Shown here piece after piece: positions 45,738 to 56,912 of a DNA stretch of 64,000 nucleotides (the first letter of the stretch is position 1; each line of letters starts with the position of its first letter). A program made the position numbers and the translations under genes. Under the pieces are notes generated by a model that worked only from the letters and a program-made list of their open reading frames with translations, was not told the DNA's origin and ran no database searches. Origin of the DNA: Tomocerus qinae (taxonomy: Eukaryota; Arthropoda; Collembola; Entomobryomorpha; Tomoceridae); NCBI GenBank assembly GCA_020055645.1, contig CM034547.1, positions 6,200,001 to 6,264,000 on the forward strand, given 5' to 3'.

Positions 45738-48700
45738 TTAAGAACCGACTGCAGTTTCTTCAGCTGCGACAGTAGTTTCTTCAACATCAACGGTAGTTTC
45801 CTCAATTGCAACAGTAGTTTCTTCAACTGCGACAGCAGTTTCTTCAGCTACGACAGAAGTTTCTTCAACTGCGACAGTAGTTTCTTCAGCTGCGACCGTA
45901 ATTTCTTCAGCTGCGACCGTAGTTTCTTCAGCTGCGACCGTAGTTTCCTCAGCTTCCACGTTGGTTTCCTCAACTGCGACGGTAGTTTCCTCAGATGTGA
46001 CAGTAGTTTCTTCTGCTGCGACAGTAGTTTCTTCAGCTGGGACAGTAGTTTCCTCAGCTACGAGGGTAGTTTCCTCAGCTGCGACAGTAGTTTCTTCAGC
46101 TGCGACCGTAGTTTCCTCAGCTTCCACGTTGGTTTCCTCAACTGCGACGGTAGTTTCCTCAGCTGCGACAGTAGTTTCTTCTGCTGCGACAGTAGTTTCT
46201 TCAGCTGCGACAGTAGTTTCCTCAGCTACGACGGTAGTTTCCTCAGCTGCGACAGTAGTTTCTTCAGCTGCGACAGTAGTTTCCTCAGTTACGACGGTAG
46301 TTTCCTCAGCTGCGACAGTAGTTTCTTCAGCTGCGACAGTAGTTTCTTCTGCTGCGGCAGTCGTTTCCCCAGCTACGACGGTAGTTTCCTCAGCTGCGAC
46401 AGTAGTTTCTTCAGCAGCGACAGTAGTTTCCTCAGCTACGACGGTAGTTTCCTCAGCACCGACAGTAGTTTCTTCAGCTGCGACAGTAGTTTCTTTTGCT
46501 GCGGCAGTAGTTTCCTCAGCTACGACGGTAGTTTCCTCAGCTGCGACAGTAGTTTCTTCAGCTGCGACAGTAGTTTCCTCAGCTACGACGGTAGTTTCCT
46601 CAGCTGCGACAGTAGTTTCTTCAGCTGCGACAGTAGTTTCCTCCGCTACGACGGTAGTTTCCTCAGCTGCGACAGTAGTTTCTTCAGCTGCGACAGTAGT
46701 TTCTTCAGCTGCGACAGTAGTTTCTTCAGCTGCGACCGTAGTTTCTTCAGCTGCGACAGTAGTTTCTTCAGCTGCGACAGTAGTTTCTTCAGCTGCGACA
46801 GTAGTTTCTTCAGTTGCGACAGTAGTTTCCTCAATTGCAACAGTAGTTTCTTCAACTGCGACAGTAGTTTCTTCAGCTACGACAGAAGTTTCTTCAACTG
46901 CGACAGTAGTTTCTTCAGTTACGACAGAAGTTTCTTCAACTGCGACAGAAGTTTCTTCAACTGCGACAGTAGTTTCTTCAGCTGCGACAGTAGTTTCCTC
47001 AGCTACGACGGTAGTTTCTTCAGCTGCGACCGTAGTTTCTTCAGCTTCCACGTTGGTTTCCTCAACTGCGACGGTAGTTTCTTCAGCTGCGACAGTAGTT
47101 TCCTCAACTGCGACAGTGGTTTCCTCAACTGCGACAGTAGTTATTTCAGCTGCGAAAGTAGTTTCTGCAGCTGCGACAGTAGATTCTTCAACTGCAACGG
47201 TAGTCTCCTCAACGGCAACAGATGTCTCCTCAACTGCAACAGTAGTCTCCTCAACTGCAACAGTAGTCTCCTCAACTGCAACAGTAGTCTCCTCAACGGC
47301 AACAGTAGTCTCCTCAACTCCAATCGTAGTTATATCATCTATGATGGTAGTTTCCTCAGCTGCCGTTGTCCCTTCCGGGACAACCGTTGTTTCTTCAGGG
47401 ACAACCGTAGTTTCTTCCGGGACAACCGTTGTTTCTTCAGGGACAACCGTTGTTTCTTCCGGGACAACCGTTGTTTCTTCCGGGACAACCGTTGTTTCTT
47501 CCGGGACAACCGTTGTCTCTTCCGGGACAACCGTTGTCTCTTCCGGGACAACCGTTGTTTCTTCCGTGACAACTGTAGTTTCTTCCGGGACAACCGTTGT
47601 TTCTTCAGAGGTAGCTGTTGTTTCTTCAGAGGTAGCTGTTGTTTCTTCAGGGATAGCTGTAGTTTCTTCCGGGACAACCGTTGTTTCTTCCGGGACAACC
47701 GTTGTTTCTTCCGGGACAACCGTTGTTTCTTCCGGGACAACCGTTGTTTCTTCCGGGACAACCGTTGTCTCTTCCGGGACAACCGTTGTTTCTTCCGTGA
47801 CAACTGTAGTTTCTTCCGGGACAACCGTTGTTTCTTCAGAGGTAGCTGTTGTTTCTTCAGGGATAGCTGTAGTTTCTTCCGGGACAACCGTTGTTTCTTC
47901 AGGGACAACCGTTGTTTCTTCAGGGATAGCTGTAGTTTCTTCCGGGACAACCGTTGTTTCTTCAGGGACAACCGTTCCTTCTTCAGGGGTAGCTGTTGTT
48001 TCTTCAGGGACAACCGTTGTTTCTTCAGGGACAACCGTTGTTTCTTCAGGGACAACCGTTGTTTCTTCAGGGACAACCGTTGTTTCTTCAGGGACAACCG
48101 TTGTTTCTTCAGGGACAACCGTTGTTTCTTCAGGGACAACCGTTGTTTCTTCAGGGACAACCGTTGTTTCTTCAGGGGCAACCGTTGTTTCTTCAGGGAC
48201 AACCGTTGTTTCTTCAGGGACAACCGTTGCTTCTTCAGGGGTAGCTGTTGTTTCTTCAGGGATAGCTGTTGTTTCTTCCGGGACAACCGTTGTTTCTTCA
48301 GGGACAACCGTTGTTTCTTCAGGGATAGCTGTTGTTTCTTCAGGAACAACCGTTGTTTCTTCAGGGATAGCTGTTGATTCTTCGGTGGTAGCAGTGGTTT
48401 CCTGCGGTGCCATAGTTGTTTCCTCGGGCACCACAGTTGGTACAGCGCAGCATTTTGCCCTTAAGTTGTTGAGTGCTGTATCATCTACTTAATGGGCGAA
48501 AATATTATTGAATGCTTTTTATTGTTATTCATTAATGTATGTAATAGTACAGATATCTAAGAGTTTCAACTAATTCTATCACGTTTTTGTATAATAATTA
48601 TAAGATGAATTACCAATAATTCCCCGATATCGTTCAACTTGTGTCTGAAGACCGCAAATGGCTTGCCCATCAGGACAGAATTGTGGTTCAGTGTAGATAC

Positions 48701-49181
48701 TCTCTCTGTAATATCCTTGGTCTTCCGAATATCCCTCTAGAACTGTTCCATCATCGCAAATTAACTTCAAATTAATAGCCGCTACATCGTCTCTGCCTCT
48801 TCCTTGATAGTATTGCGACTTAAGTTGGAATCCCACAGCAAAACTGGAAGCTGGACAAAATCTTTGCCACATGTAAACTCCAAAACGTCCCGTAGTGCTG
48901 GAAATTTGTTCGAGATTGCGGAAGTAGCGGAGACCTGGAATTCCGCAGAAAAATCGAATTCCATTCAGAGCAGTATTGTCAACCGTGTTGTGCTTTTCTT
49001 CGACTTTCAGTTGAAACCCTGTGACGAACTCCCCCGTGGAGCAGTTCTCAAATGCTCCATATTTTCCGAAATCAGTTAAGATGGGACTTTGTAGGATATG
49101 TTCATGACGAGCAATTATGCCGGGACTCCCATTAACAACTACTCCATTGATGAGTACTGCAAAGAAAACGAGTGAGTACAT
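45738..49181 (-). CDS. VMO-I domain protein with long Thr/Glu mucin-like repeat tail
   Basis: Exons: 49181-48614 and 48487-45738 (phase 1), giving 1105 residues. A signal peptide (MYSLVFFAVLINGVVV) is followed by a vitelline membrane outer layer protein I domain: repeated units such as CSTGEFVTGFQLKVEE, NTALNGIRFFCG, FAVGFQLKSQ and, across the intron, DDTALNNLRAKCC. The second exon is otherwise a tail of about 145 six-residue repeats, first PEETTV type, then AEETTV type. VMO-I is a beta-prism protein of egg envelopes and secretions; the Thr-rich tail is probably O-glycosylated, making a mucin-like coat protein. The splice joins the last VMO-I repeat cleanly, which links the tail to the domain. 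Role in egg covering, gut or mucus is inference. Confidence 0.85.
45750..48440. repeat. 18-bp coding minisatellite (two blocks)
   Basis: The tail exon is a tandem array of an 18-bp unit encoding six residues. From about 48440 down to 47370 the units read (PEETTV); from about 47330 to 45750 they read (AEETTV) with Val, Ile and Thr variants. A short non-repeated linker encoding IIDDITTIG lies between, near 47325-47345. Units in the first block are almost identical, suggesting recent expansion. Because the unit has no stop codon in several frames, long meaningless open frames appear on both strands. Confidence 0.92.
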
Positions 49182-50951
49182 TAAACCTGCTGATCAATAA
49201 ATCTCTCTCGACAATCTGACTTCAAAAGTTCCATCAAGACAGAAATCACTTTTCCGAATTACTCCAGAAGTCAATTCCTCGCCAATTTTATACTTTTCGC
49301 CAATGGAAATAATATGATTCCATTCTATTATGTTTACTATTTACTATAGCTGTGATCTTGTACCTTTTACATGGGCACAGAGGCCTAGTATTAATTAATG
49401 TCATTCTTTGAAAATAGATCACCGACTTATGATCATTATACTATCTATACAATTCATCAATCCCATAATAGTATTACTAGAGCCATAGATATCATAATAT
49501 TCAGTTCAATTTAATAATATGCAAATGCCACAGAGGAAACTAAGACTAAGGACAGGTGCCAGATACTACCAAGGACTCCCACACTAATGGTAGTCATTTA
49601 ATTATCTTCTCTATTCTCTGTGATCTCGAGCTATTCCTCTATTGTTAGAAGACACATCTTTGGATGAACTATTTTCCTACTAAAATCCTGCAAATGTTGA
49701 TACTCGTGTGTTTGTATTAATTATCTAATCTAGTATTTGCGAAAACAGACAACTGAATGTGAGATGCATGACAGCAATGCAATTTCTCATAGCAAATGCA
49801 CTGTGGTTGTGCGTGATCCGTTTACGCATCTTATTTAGACCAAAAACAACAGAATACTAGAAGGAAGTTTATCACAATAAGGAAACATTAGAGAATTGCA
49901 TTGGGAGGATCTCGTAAAAACACACGTTTTTACGTCAGAGATACACAGAGGCTAATAAATGACTTCAGTTCAGTACTCTACTGTTCTACTTAGTAGTACA
50001 AGATAATTTACACATCAGCAGCCAGCATAGTGCACGTGCAGCACAAATTAAATGCAACCATTAAGTGACGTGCGAACATCCACTTTCCGTAGATTGTAGA
50101 TGAATTATATTCCCATTTCCCAGTCTATGGACCAAATGAAAAAGTGACTTGCATTTCCTGCTGTCAATTATCATTCAATGCAATTGATGCTACAATGATG
50201 TTATATCCTTAAATCATATTCATGTAGATATTCAAAATACGTTTTACTATGACCAAGACCATAAGTTGTCCCTTGTCCTGTGTTAGTATCACTGGAAATA
50301 ATAGAAATGCTATTTATATCAGAAGATTTGATTCGGTTCTACAAAATACAACTTTAAGCAGCAAATTAATTTTTGTTTTGCATTTTGCATGGAGATTGGA
50401 GAATTCGAGACATATTCTATACCATGTAGCATTTATTTTTCAGAAAACCTCGGGCGTCTAGTCTTCCTAACATAATAGCCCATTTTTAATGACAATACCA
50501 CAAAAAATTAGACCTGATATCCCACAATTTCAATTTTTGCTTAAAAGACACCTCCTGATGACAGAATGACAGTAGATGATTTCCATTCAAATTTTGCGTG
50601 ATGACAAGGACATTGGAAAGTACATGAACAGAAAATGTGCCTTTCTGTCTAAATATATTGCATAACAAATCAACGAAGAGTTTCTCTTTTCTGACGATAG
50701 AAAGGAACATTGCATTTGGTTGTAATTTTATTGATATTATGGCCAAAACTTTTGTTTGACTCAACAGTCAGTACGATTTTTATAGCCTGTAATCCAGAAT
50801 AGTAAACAACTTGAAACAATAGATGAGGTAAAAGTGCAGTATTTATCGACAATTGAATTATATCATACAAATGGTAATAAAAGAGGATATTATTATATAG
50901 TCACTCTTCCCAGATAAAGAATAGTCAATCGCGGAGATAACTTCCTCCAAG
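49182..50951. other. Divergent intergenic region
   Basis: About 1.8 kb between the VMO-I gene (-) and the precursor gene (+), so it should hold both promoters. It is AT-rich with no repeat or RNA gene that I can identify. A small frame at 50249-50461 has no recognisable motif. Confidence 0.5.
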
Positions 50952-51602
50952 ATGGGTCCTCGAGCGATTCTTCTATTTTCATTACTGCTGGCAATATTTT
51001 CAGAAAGCAATACTGTTAACGAAAACCAGTACAAAAATGAAGACCAGTTTAAAATTTCTGATGGAAGCATTACAAGTTTGCTAGAACAACGATTTTCAAG
51101 AACGAAAAGATTTTCCACTAAGCCAAAAAGCCGAGTGAAGAGAGCACCAATTGTGAGTGAGGAGTACACCGACGATGAAATCGCAGGGATGATCGCTGAC
51201 GAAATTGTGAGCGACGAGTACGACGACCACGAAGATGGGGATCGATGGATGGTGATGCCTGCTCCCCCAGCCCCCCCTCCGGGGCCACAGACCTTCATGG
51301 TTCTCAAAGGAATGCCGCCTATCGTCGTCCAAGTCGATCCTAATAGTTGGGGGCCTAAACCTATTAAACTTAAAGGTAGATCACATCCAATCCCCACGGG
51401 AGTACCTCCTGGCAATTGGAGACCTGATGCTAGATCACCAACGCATACCGTCCTTCCAGTATCACTAGACGAACGAGTTATCTTCCCTTCATCTTTAGCC
51501 AGAAAGAGACGTTCCGTACAACATCTTCCACGATATATCGTTGATACCCCCAAGAGTCGTAGGAACGTACGAAGCCTAGTAATGGACCAATATTTGGAGT
51601 AA
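50952..51602 (+). CDS. Secreted precursor with furin-type cleavage sites
   Basis: A single exon of 216 residues from the ATG at 50952. It starts with a signal peptide (MGPRAILLFSLLLAIFS). Basic cleavage sites of the R-x-K/R-R type follow: RTKR at 50-53, RVKR at 61-64 and RKRR at 184-187, with a weaker KSRR at 201-204. These would release a peptide of about 120 residues that is acidic at first, then proline-rich (PAPPAPPPGP), with no cysteines, and a C-terminal peptide of about 29 residues beginning SVQHLPRYIV. There is no Gly before the basic sites, so no amidation is expected. It resembles no neuropeptide I know; it could be a prohormone, a growth-factor-like precursor or a matrix protein processed in the secretory path. 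Confidence 0.65.
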   Translation: MGPRAILLFSLLLAIFSESNTVNENQYKNEDQFKISDGSITSLLEQRFSRTKRFSTKPKSRVKRAPIVSEEYTDDEIAGMIADEIVSDEYDDHEDGDRWMVMPAPPAPPPGPQTFMVLKGMPPIVVQVDPNSWGPKPIKLKGRSHPIPTGVPPGNWRPDARSPTHTVLPVSLDERVIFPSSLARKRRSVQHLPRYIVDTPKSRRNVRSLVMDQYLE

Positions 51603-52501
51603 CTGAAAATCTAAACACTGGGAATATGTGAAAATCCATCCATTTTTTTTATTTTTGAAGCTCTTGGCAATGTTAAAATATTCACATTCAAAACACACAT
51701 TGACTGTAAAATAAAAAGTTTTCTTGAAAAGAATAAAATTCATCACTGAATCAAAATCTCAAACCAATTGCCCACATATTATTAAGGGTGGTTAACACTG
51801 GGGTAACTGGAGCATACACTTTGTGTGTATGTGTATTTGGTGTGTAGCTCGTATTTATTTATCAAAAATTTTCTAAATTTCCGAAAAGGGTCGAAGGTCT
51901 TTTGTGGTTCAGGAAAATTTGAAATTTTTAATAAGTTTTGAATTATAGCGTTGGCGGGAAATCATGTTTTTCCGCTATAATTCAAAACGTTCTAATAAAG
52001 CCACAAGTTCCAGGCATTCATCTTCACTTTTTGGAAATTTTGAAGACCTTTGGTAAACAAATACTCCTCGAGAGGTGTCGCATGTGTTAATATATGGAAG
52101 ATCTCGACAGATAATTAAAACACACAAAGTGCTTAAGATACCCCGCCACCCTTAAGTCAAAGTTTTTTTTAATGTTTTACACAAATGATATGGCAGTTAA
52201 ATGTGATTTTATTTGAAGACGTGGATTTACGGCGTAGGGATGCTTTAATCAATAGTGAAATTGATTTTGGAAACATACAAAATACTTTATTCTCAGATGC
52301 ATCCACAAATTGACAATCACATAATTATTACAAAAAGATATCTCTCAATCTCCTCATTCATGCTTAATTAAAATATTGTTCAAAAATTGAATTTGTGTTT
52401 TGCATGCACCGAAAGAAATAAATTGAGAGAATCTTTGAGTCTATATAAACAACTCATAAATATAAACGATACTAGAAAGTAATACATAATAGCAGAGATC
52501 T
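51603..52501. other. Intergenic region containing a MITE
   Basis: About 0.9 kb between the precursor gene (+) and the ankyrin gene (-), which converge. It is mostly occupied by the foldback element at 51782-52155; the rest is AT-rich 3' UTR-like sequence. Confidence 0.55.
51782..52155. mobile_element. TTAA-flanked foldback MITE
   Basis: The 374-bp segment starts TTAAGGGTGG and ends CCACCCTTAA, a perfect 10-base inverted repeat including TTAA. Further in, ACACTTTGTGTGT on the left pairs with ACACACAAAGTGC on the right. The centre holds a strong palindrome: GTTTTGAATTATAGCG at about 51937 and CGCTATAATTCAAAAC at about 51974. The whole element can fold into one long hairpin. TTAA ends suggest piggyBac-type mobilisation. 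It has no coding capacity. Confidence 0.75.
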
Positions 52502-53392
52502 TTATTTTTGTATAAGATTAGACTCGATATAATCCTTAAGATAGTTTTCAATGACGAACTGAGCGGCAGTGAGTCCTTTGGCCACAGTAATTTCATAAGG
52601 AGTGTCCCCCATTCCGTTAGCATTTGTCAATTTTGCACCTTTAGACAAAAGTTCCAGAATGCATTGAGGATGATTTCCATTGGCTGCAAAAATCAGCGGC
52701 GTATTTCCGCTGTCATCGGCTGCATCCACTTCCGCCCCTTTGGCCAACAGACAAGAAACAATCTCGTGGTGACCATTAGCAGCAGCGAACATCAGAGCCG
52801 TCTCTCCACATTTCCCTCTGAAATCTATTTCTGCTCCTTTGCCAATCAACAAAAGTACAGTTGACAGTTTTCCGTGAAACGCCGCCCACATTAAAGCGGA
52901 CAGGCCGGTTTCGTCTGGCTCGTTTACATTTAATTCTGCCAATTAAATAAACAGAGAATACTGTTAGTTGATATTTCTTTATAGGATAACTTAAAATTGT
53001 TTTTTTTGCTAATGAGTACTACCGTTAATTTCGTCTTCATTTGCATCCCCTCTGGCCGCCTTTTCAAAAAATGTCAGCTGCTGACTAGATACATCTTTGT
53101 TATAAGTTTTTACATTCCCACGTTGCAAATTCGTCAAAATGGTTAAAGACTGAATAAAAGAACAAAACAATTTAAATGTAACCACATTGAGATTGGTCCA
53201 TTAAATTCACATTGACATTTGTTTGGATGTTTGCAATAAACTGTAATTAAGTTTTACCCTATAGGGTTGAAATGCACTATTTTTAGATCCGATTTCGGGA
53301 ACGGGTAATTGAGATTCATTCAGTTCCTCGGATTGGGGTTCCGTCTTTACAACAACTACTTTATCATCTATATCCATATGTTCTGAATCCAT
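52502..53392 (-). CDS. Ankyrin-repeat protein of the ANKRA2/RFXANK family
   Basis: Exons: 53392-53258, 53149-53023 and 52935-52502, with phases 0 and 1 agreeing, giving 231 residues (human RFXANK 260, ANKRA2 313). The N-terminal 45 residues are acidic. SLTILTNLQRGN is the conserved segment before the repeats in this family. Four or five ankyrin repeats follow: ETGLSALMWAAFHG, CGETALMFAAANGHHEIVSC, SGNTPLIFAANGNHPQC and a last diverged one with VIENYLKDYI. In vertebrates RFXANK is part of the RFX complex on MHC class II promoters; ANKRA2 binds class IIa HDACs and megalin through PxLPxI/L motifs. In an arthropod an HDAC-binding or RFX-partner role is more likely. The family call is good; one-to-one orthology is not certain. 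Confidence 0.82.
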
Positions 53393-55207
53393 CCCTGAAC
53401 TATTGGGTACAATAGTTTAACTTTTTCTACCGGAATGATTTGTATAGTATAATAAAGTCAATCTGAAAATCTTCCAAATATTTCACCTGCAAAAAATAAT
53501 AGAATCACCCTTATTACAAATAGACAGATTATGCATAATATTATGCATACGTATCATAAATCACCAAATAAATTATTATGGCTACACACAAACAAATACG
53601 TTTCGAAAATTTTAATTAGCTAAGTAACCGCCTGCCTACGCTTAGTATGGAAGGCGTACTCCTCTGCGAGTATAATAATAATGAACAAAGATTAAGATTT
53701 CTTATTAAAGACAAAGATAATTCCAATTTGAAGCAGGAAAGAAATTATTACTTAGTGAATTAGGTAGTCCATAATATGAATGCATAATAGTAAACAAGTA
53801 GTAATAGTAAATAGTAAATATCTGCCAACAGTGATCATATCTATTTCGTGTCCATTCATTTAGCATGCATTTCTAATTTGATTTTATAATTTGCTATCAT
53901 GAATTTATTCAAAATGTTTTATCAATGTATTGTGACATTACCTTTACATTCAATATTTGCAATCTTTCGGCTTTGATTAGAACTGTCTTCTTGCCTTAAT
54001 ATTTATTTATATTTTTTTGCTTTCTAAACAAGGTGAAAATAATTTCGAAAGTGACCAAGTGGTTTGTAGTAAAATCCCGAAAACATTTAAGACGGATTGC
54101 TGATTTACTTCAACGGGTAAAAGAAATTCAAAACTTCGGCGGAAGGGAGTAAATTCCAGCTGAGCTGAAGGTCATCTCATCCTACTCTCTCTACCATTGG
54201 CAATGAAAATCGATGAACATAATAATCTGTCAAATATTTACCACTTTTACATCTTTACATTTACTAATAGGACAGTCCGTACCATGTTGTTTTGTTTATC
54301 GGGTAGCTATATATTTAAATAACTGTTGATTTTTGCGGAAATATATTCTTTGCTTGCTTAGTACACTCGGATTCTGAAGTTTTCTGGACAGCAAAGAAGG
54401 AGAGTAATCTGGGTAAAATGAGAATACGTGAGAACATACTAGATTATGCCAGACAAAAGTGTACAATATACAGCAGAAACTTAAAACATCACAAGTCTAC
54501 AATAAATGTAGTCGTAAAACCATAAATTTGTCGCAATCGTGGCTACTTAATTTTGGGCATACTACAGACAGCATTATAATAATACCTAATATAAATTGCT
54601 ATCAGATCTACGTACCATATTTTACTATGCTACAAGTAAAGCTCTAATACTTATCCACGAAGAAGGAAAGCTGACGTAAAGAACGCAAATTATTGCATTA
54701 GCCATGAATGTATGAGACGAATCCGGAGCATTCGGGACAGACTCACCGTTAAATATAAAGGCAGAGGAGACTACCAGAAAAGATCAGTTGAGCTGTTGTA
54801 TGGGCCACTATTAAATCATAAGACTTTTCTCCGTTTTAAATATTTACAAGGCTGCGGCTGAGATTCTGAAATTCTTCGTCGTGTCTAGTGTATACAGTAC
54901 CTCACCTGAGAAAAATATTGCATCAGATTAATATTTACTGCCTTTAAAAAGTGAAGGTAACATTATTTAAATCATTGATTTAATTCAACCAAGTTTGAAT
55001 AGACCTTTTCAATGTTAGGCACTTTTGGTGGGCAATAAAAAGTAGTCCACCTACCTTGTTCATGTTCGGTAGTGCCTAACGCTGAAAATGTAAGAACCTA
55101 TAAAATTAAAATTCCTAGACCTACTGATAAAAATTATAATAATTTTACAAATAACATCCATAAATTGTGTTAACAATTTATTGAATTTTTCCAATACGAA
55201 GGTAAAG
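53393..55207. other. Divergent intergenic region
   Basis: About 1.8 kb between the ankyrin gene (-) and the small heat-shock gene (+). AT-rich, without a recognisable gene or repeat. I looked for clustered nGAAn heat-shock elements close to the sHSP start and did not find a convincing array. Confidence 0.45.
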
Positions 55208-55810
55208 ATGCTGAGAAATAGTTCAAGATATCTGATTCCCATATCTCGTCAATATTTGACAAGAAAAGTGGCACTAGCCGATGCCCAGCCATGCAGAACA
55301 ATTTTTTGGCGTCATTCGCCATTTGTGGCATTGGAGAGCCGAATGAGGGAAATGGACAGATATTTTGATCGAGTGGAGCAGCAAATGAATTCTGTATTTG
55401 GACCCCAATTCTACCAACGAGGACGATTTCCCTTTGTCAACGACAGATTTGTCAATTTCCCAACACTGGAATCAAAAGTGGAAGCTGCTGAGAATGGAAA
55501 ACCTGGAAAGTATTCTTTGACAATTGATTTAGGAAAACATTATTCGCCCGACGATATCAAAATTTCTTTGAAAGATCGCATGCTGACTATTGAAGCAAAA
55601 TTTGAAACCAAAACCGAAGGAGAGAATTCATCTAGAATTTACCAAGAAGTCTCCCGCCAGTTCACCCTCCCAGAAGGCATTAACCCAGAAAATGTGAAAT
55701 CTTTTGTTTCTCCAGATGGAATTTTGAGTATTGAAGCCCCACTTCCGGAAGTCGAGGCCGAGACTCTTAAACCAAAAGAAATACCGATATCTATCCAACA
55801 GCAAAATTAG
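55208..55810 (+). CDS. Small heat-shock protein (alpha-crystallin domain)
   Basis: A single exon of 200 residues from the ATG at 55208; the frame is open upstream but lacks another ATG. The middle and C-terminal part is an alpha-crystallin domain: GKYSLTIDLGKHYSPDDIKI, SLKDRMLTIEAKFE, YQEVSRQFTLPEGINPENV and SPDGILSIEAPLP, ending in an IPISI motif like the I-x-I/V tail used for oligomer assembly. These chaperones hold unfolding proteins in solution. The first 30 residues are rich in Arg, Ser and Leu with no acidic residue before position 24 (MLRNSSRYLIPISRQYLTRK), which suggests a mitochondrial presequence, as in Drosophila Hsp22; that is inference. A polyadenylation signal AATAAA lies at 56014. 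Confidence 0.88.
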   Translation: MLRNSSRYLIPISRQYLTRKVALADAQPCRTIFWRHSPFVALESRMREMDRYFDRVEQQMNSVFGPQFYQRGRFPFVNDRFVNFPTLESKVEAAENGKPGKYSLTIDLGKHYSPDDIKISLKDRMLTIEAKFETKTEGENSSRIYQEVSRQFTLPEGINPENVKSFVSPDGILSIEAPLPEVEAETLKPKEIPISIQQQN

Positions 55811-56912
55811 AGTTACATAGAGCCCGTCGCAGCTATTTATTTATATTATTATATACGTGATTTTTGTAGAATTCTTTTCACAAGTTAATGTGTCAGATAC
55901 TAATGAGTATAAGAAACTCGATATCTCCAATCTATCTCAATGTCCAGCAGTCTACTTCTCTGCTAGCTATAGCTAACCATCTGAAGAAGTTATTATGTAT
56001 AATGTAAAATGTAAATAAACTACATCTAAGTAAGCTATTACACCTTTTTTGTCATGTTATCACTTTAATTGAATGTCATTAACAATAAATTTTTGCATAT
56101 TAAAATATTTGTGGTACAAGTACATGATATGATTATTTAGTCCTTTTTTTGTGCATTTATTTTTCTCATGATTATAACCCCAAATTAAATTTTAAAAAAT
56201 AATAGCAAAATTGTTGAATAAAATGTTACATCACTGTCCCAGTCATTCGTATCATGACAACATAGCACTAGTTACAGAATGGAGAAGAGTAGTGCGTAGA
56301 TAGATCTAGAAACGAAAACGTCCGTCCGCGTCCGTGGTTTAGCAAGGGGTATTTTAATAAATCCAACAGTTTCACGTTTTCAGTGATTTGGTGGCAAATT
56401 TCGCATTCAAAGTGACCTTTTCTTCCTCTCGGTCAGTCACTCATTCACTCAAGTATTCTCGCCTTGTCAATCACTCATCTTTTATCTTATCATTGAATTT
56501 TGATTTTACATAATTATCGCAAAATAAGTTAAGTTGAATTGACGTGAGTGAGTTTATTTGATGTAAAATCAAAAATACTATTCTTTCAGCCTCCACATTC
56601 GGAATTTGGTTCGGACCCTGGACCAGTCACCAGTCAAGAAGTTCTAATTTAATTTTAAATTGCACTACCAAGGAAAGGAAGCAAGCAAAAGTACCAACCA
56701 ACTACTAATCTGAGTAGGTGAGTGTTGCTCATTCGCCTTTGTCTTGAACTTGTGTATCATTATCATTCATCTATTCATGCGTGTTTTTATATAGGCATTG
56801 AAAAATATAGGAGAATAATTTTTTTGCCCTTTTCCTTCTTCTTTTTTAGTGTTTGAACCTTGAAGCTTTCATTTCGATTTATTGAAGTTCTCAATAGGAA
56901 AAACCAGTCAAT
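55811..56912. other. Intergenic region with a spliced 5' UTR
   Basis: About 1.1 kb. It holds the sHSP 3' UTR, then the promoter and a probable non-coding first exon of the GFA gene. A good donor (TAG|GTGAGT at 56718) and a pyrimidine-rich acceptor (CTTCTTTTTTAG ending 56849) bound a 132-base 5' UTR intron. Confidence 0.5.

Noticed and set aside
45961-48492. An 843-codon open frame on the forward strand (VVSSxxT repeats) and other long frames in the same region
   Set aside because: It is the antisense of the 18-bp repeat encoding EETTV. The unit lacks stops in several frames, so long frames are automatic. The reverse-strand frame is the one joined to a signal peptide and VMO-I domain.
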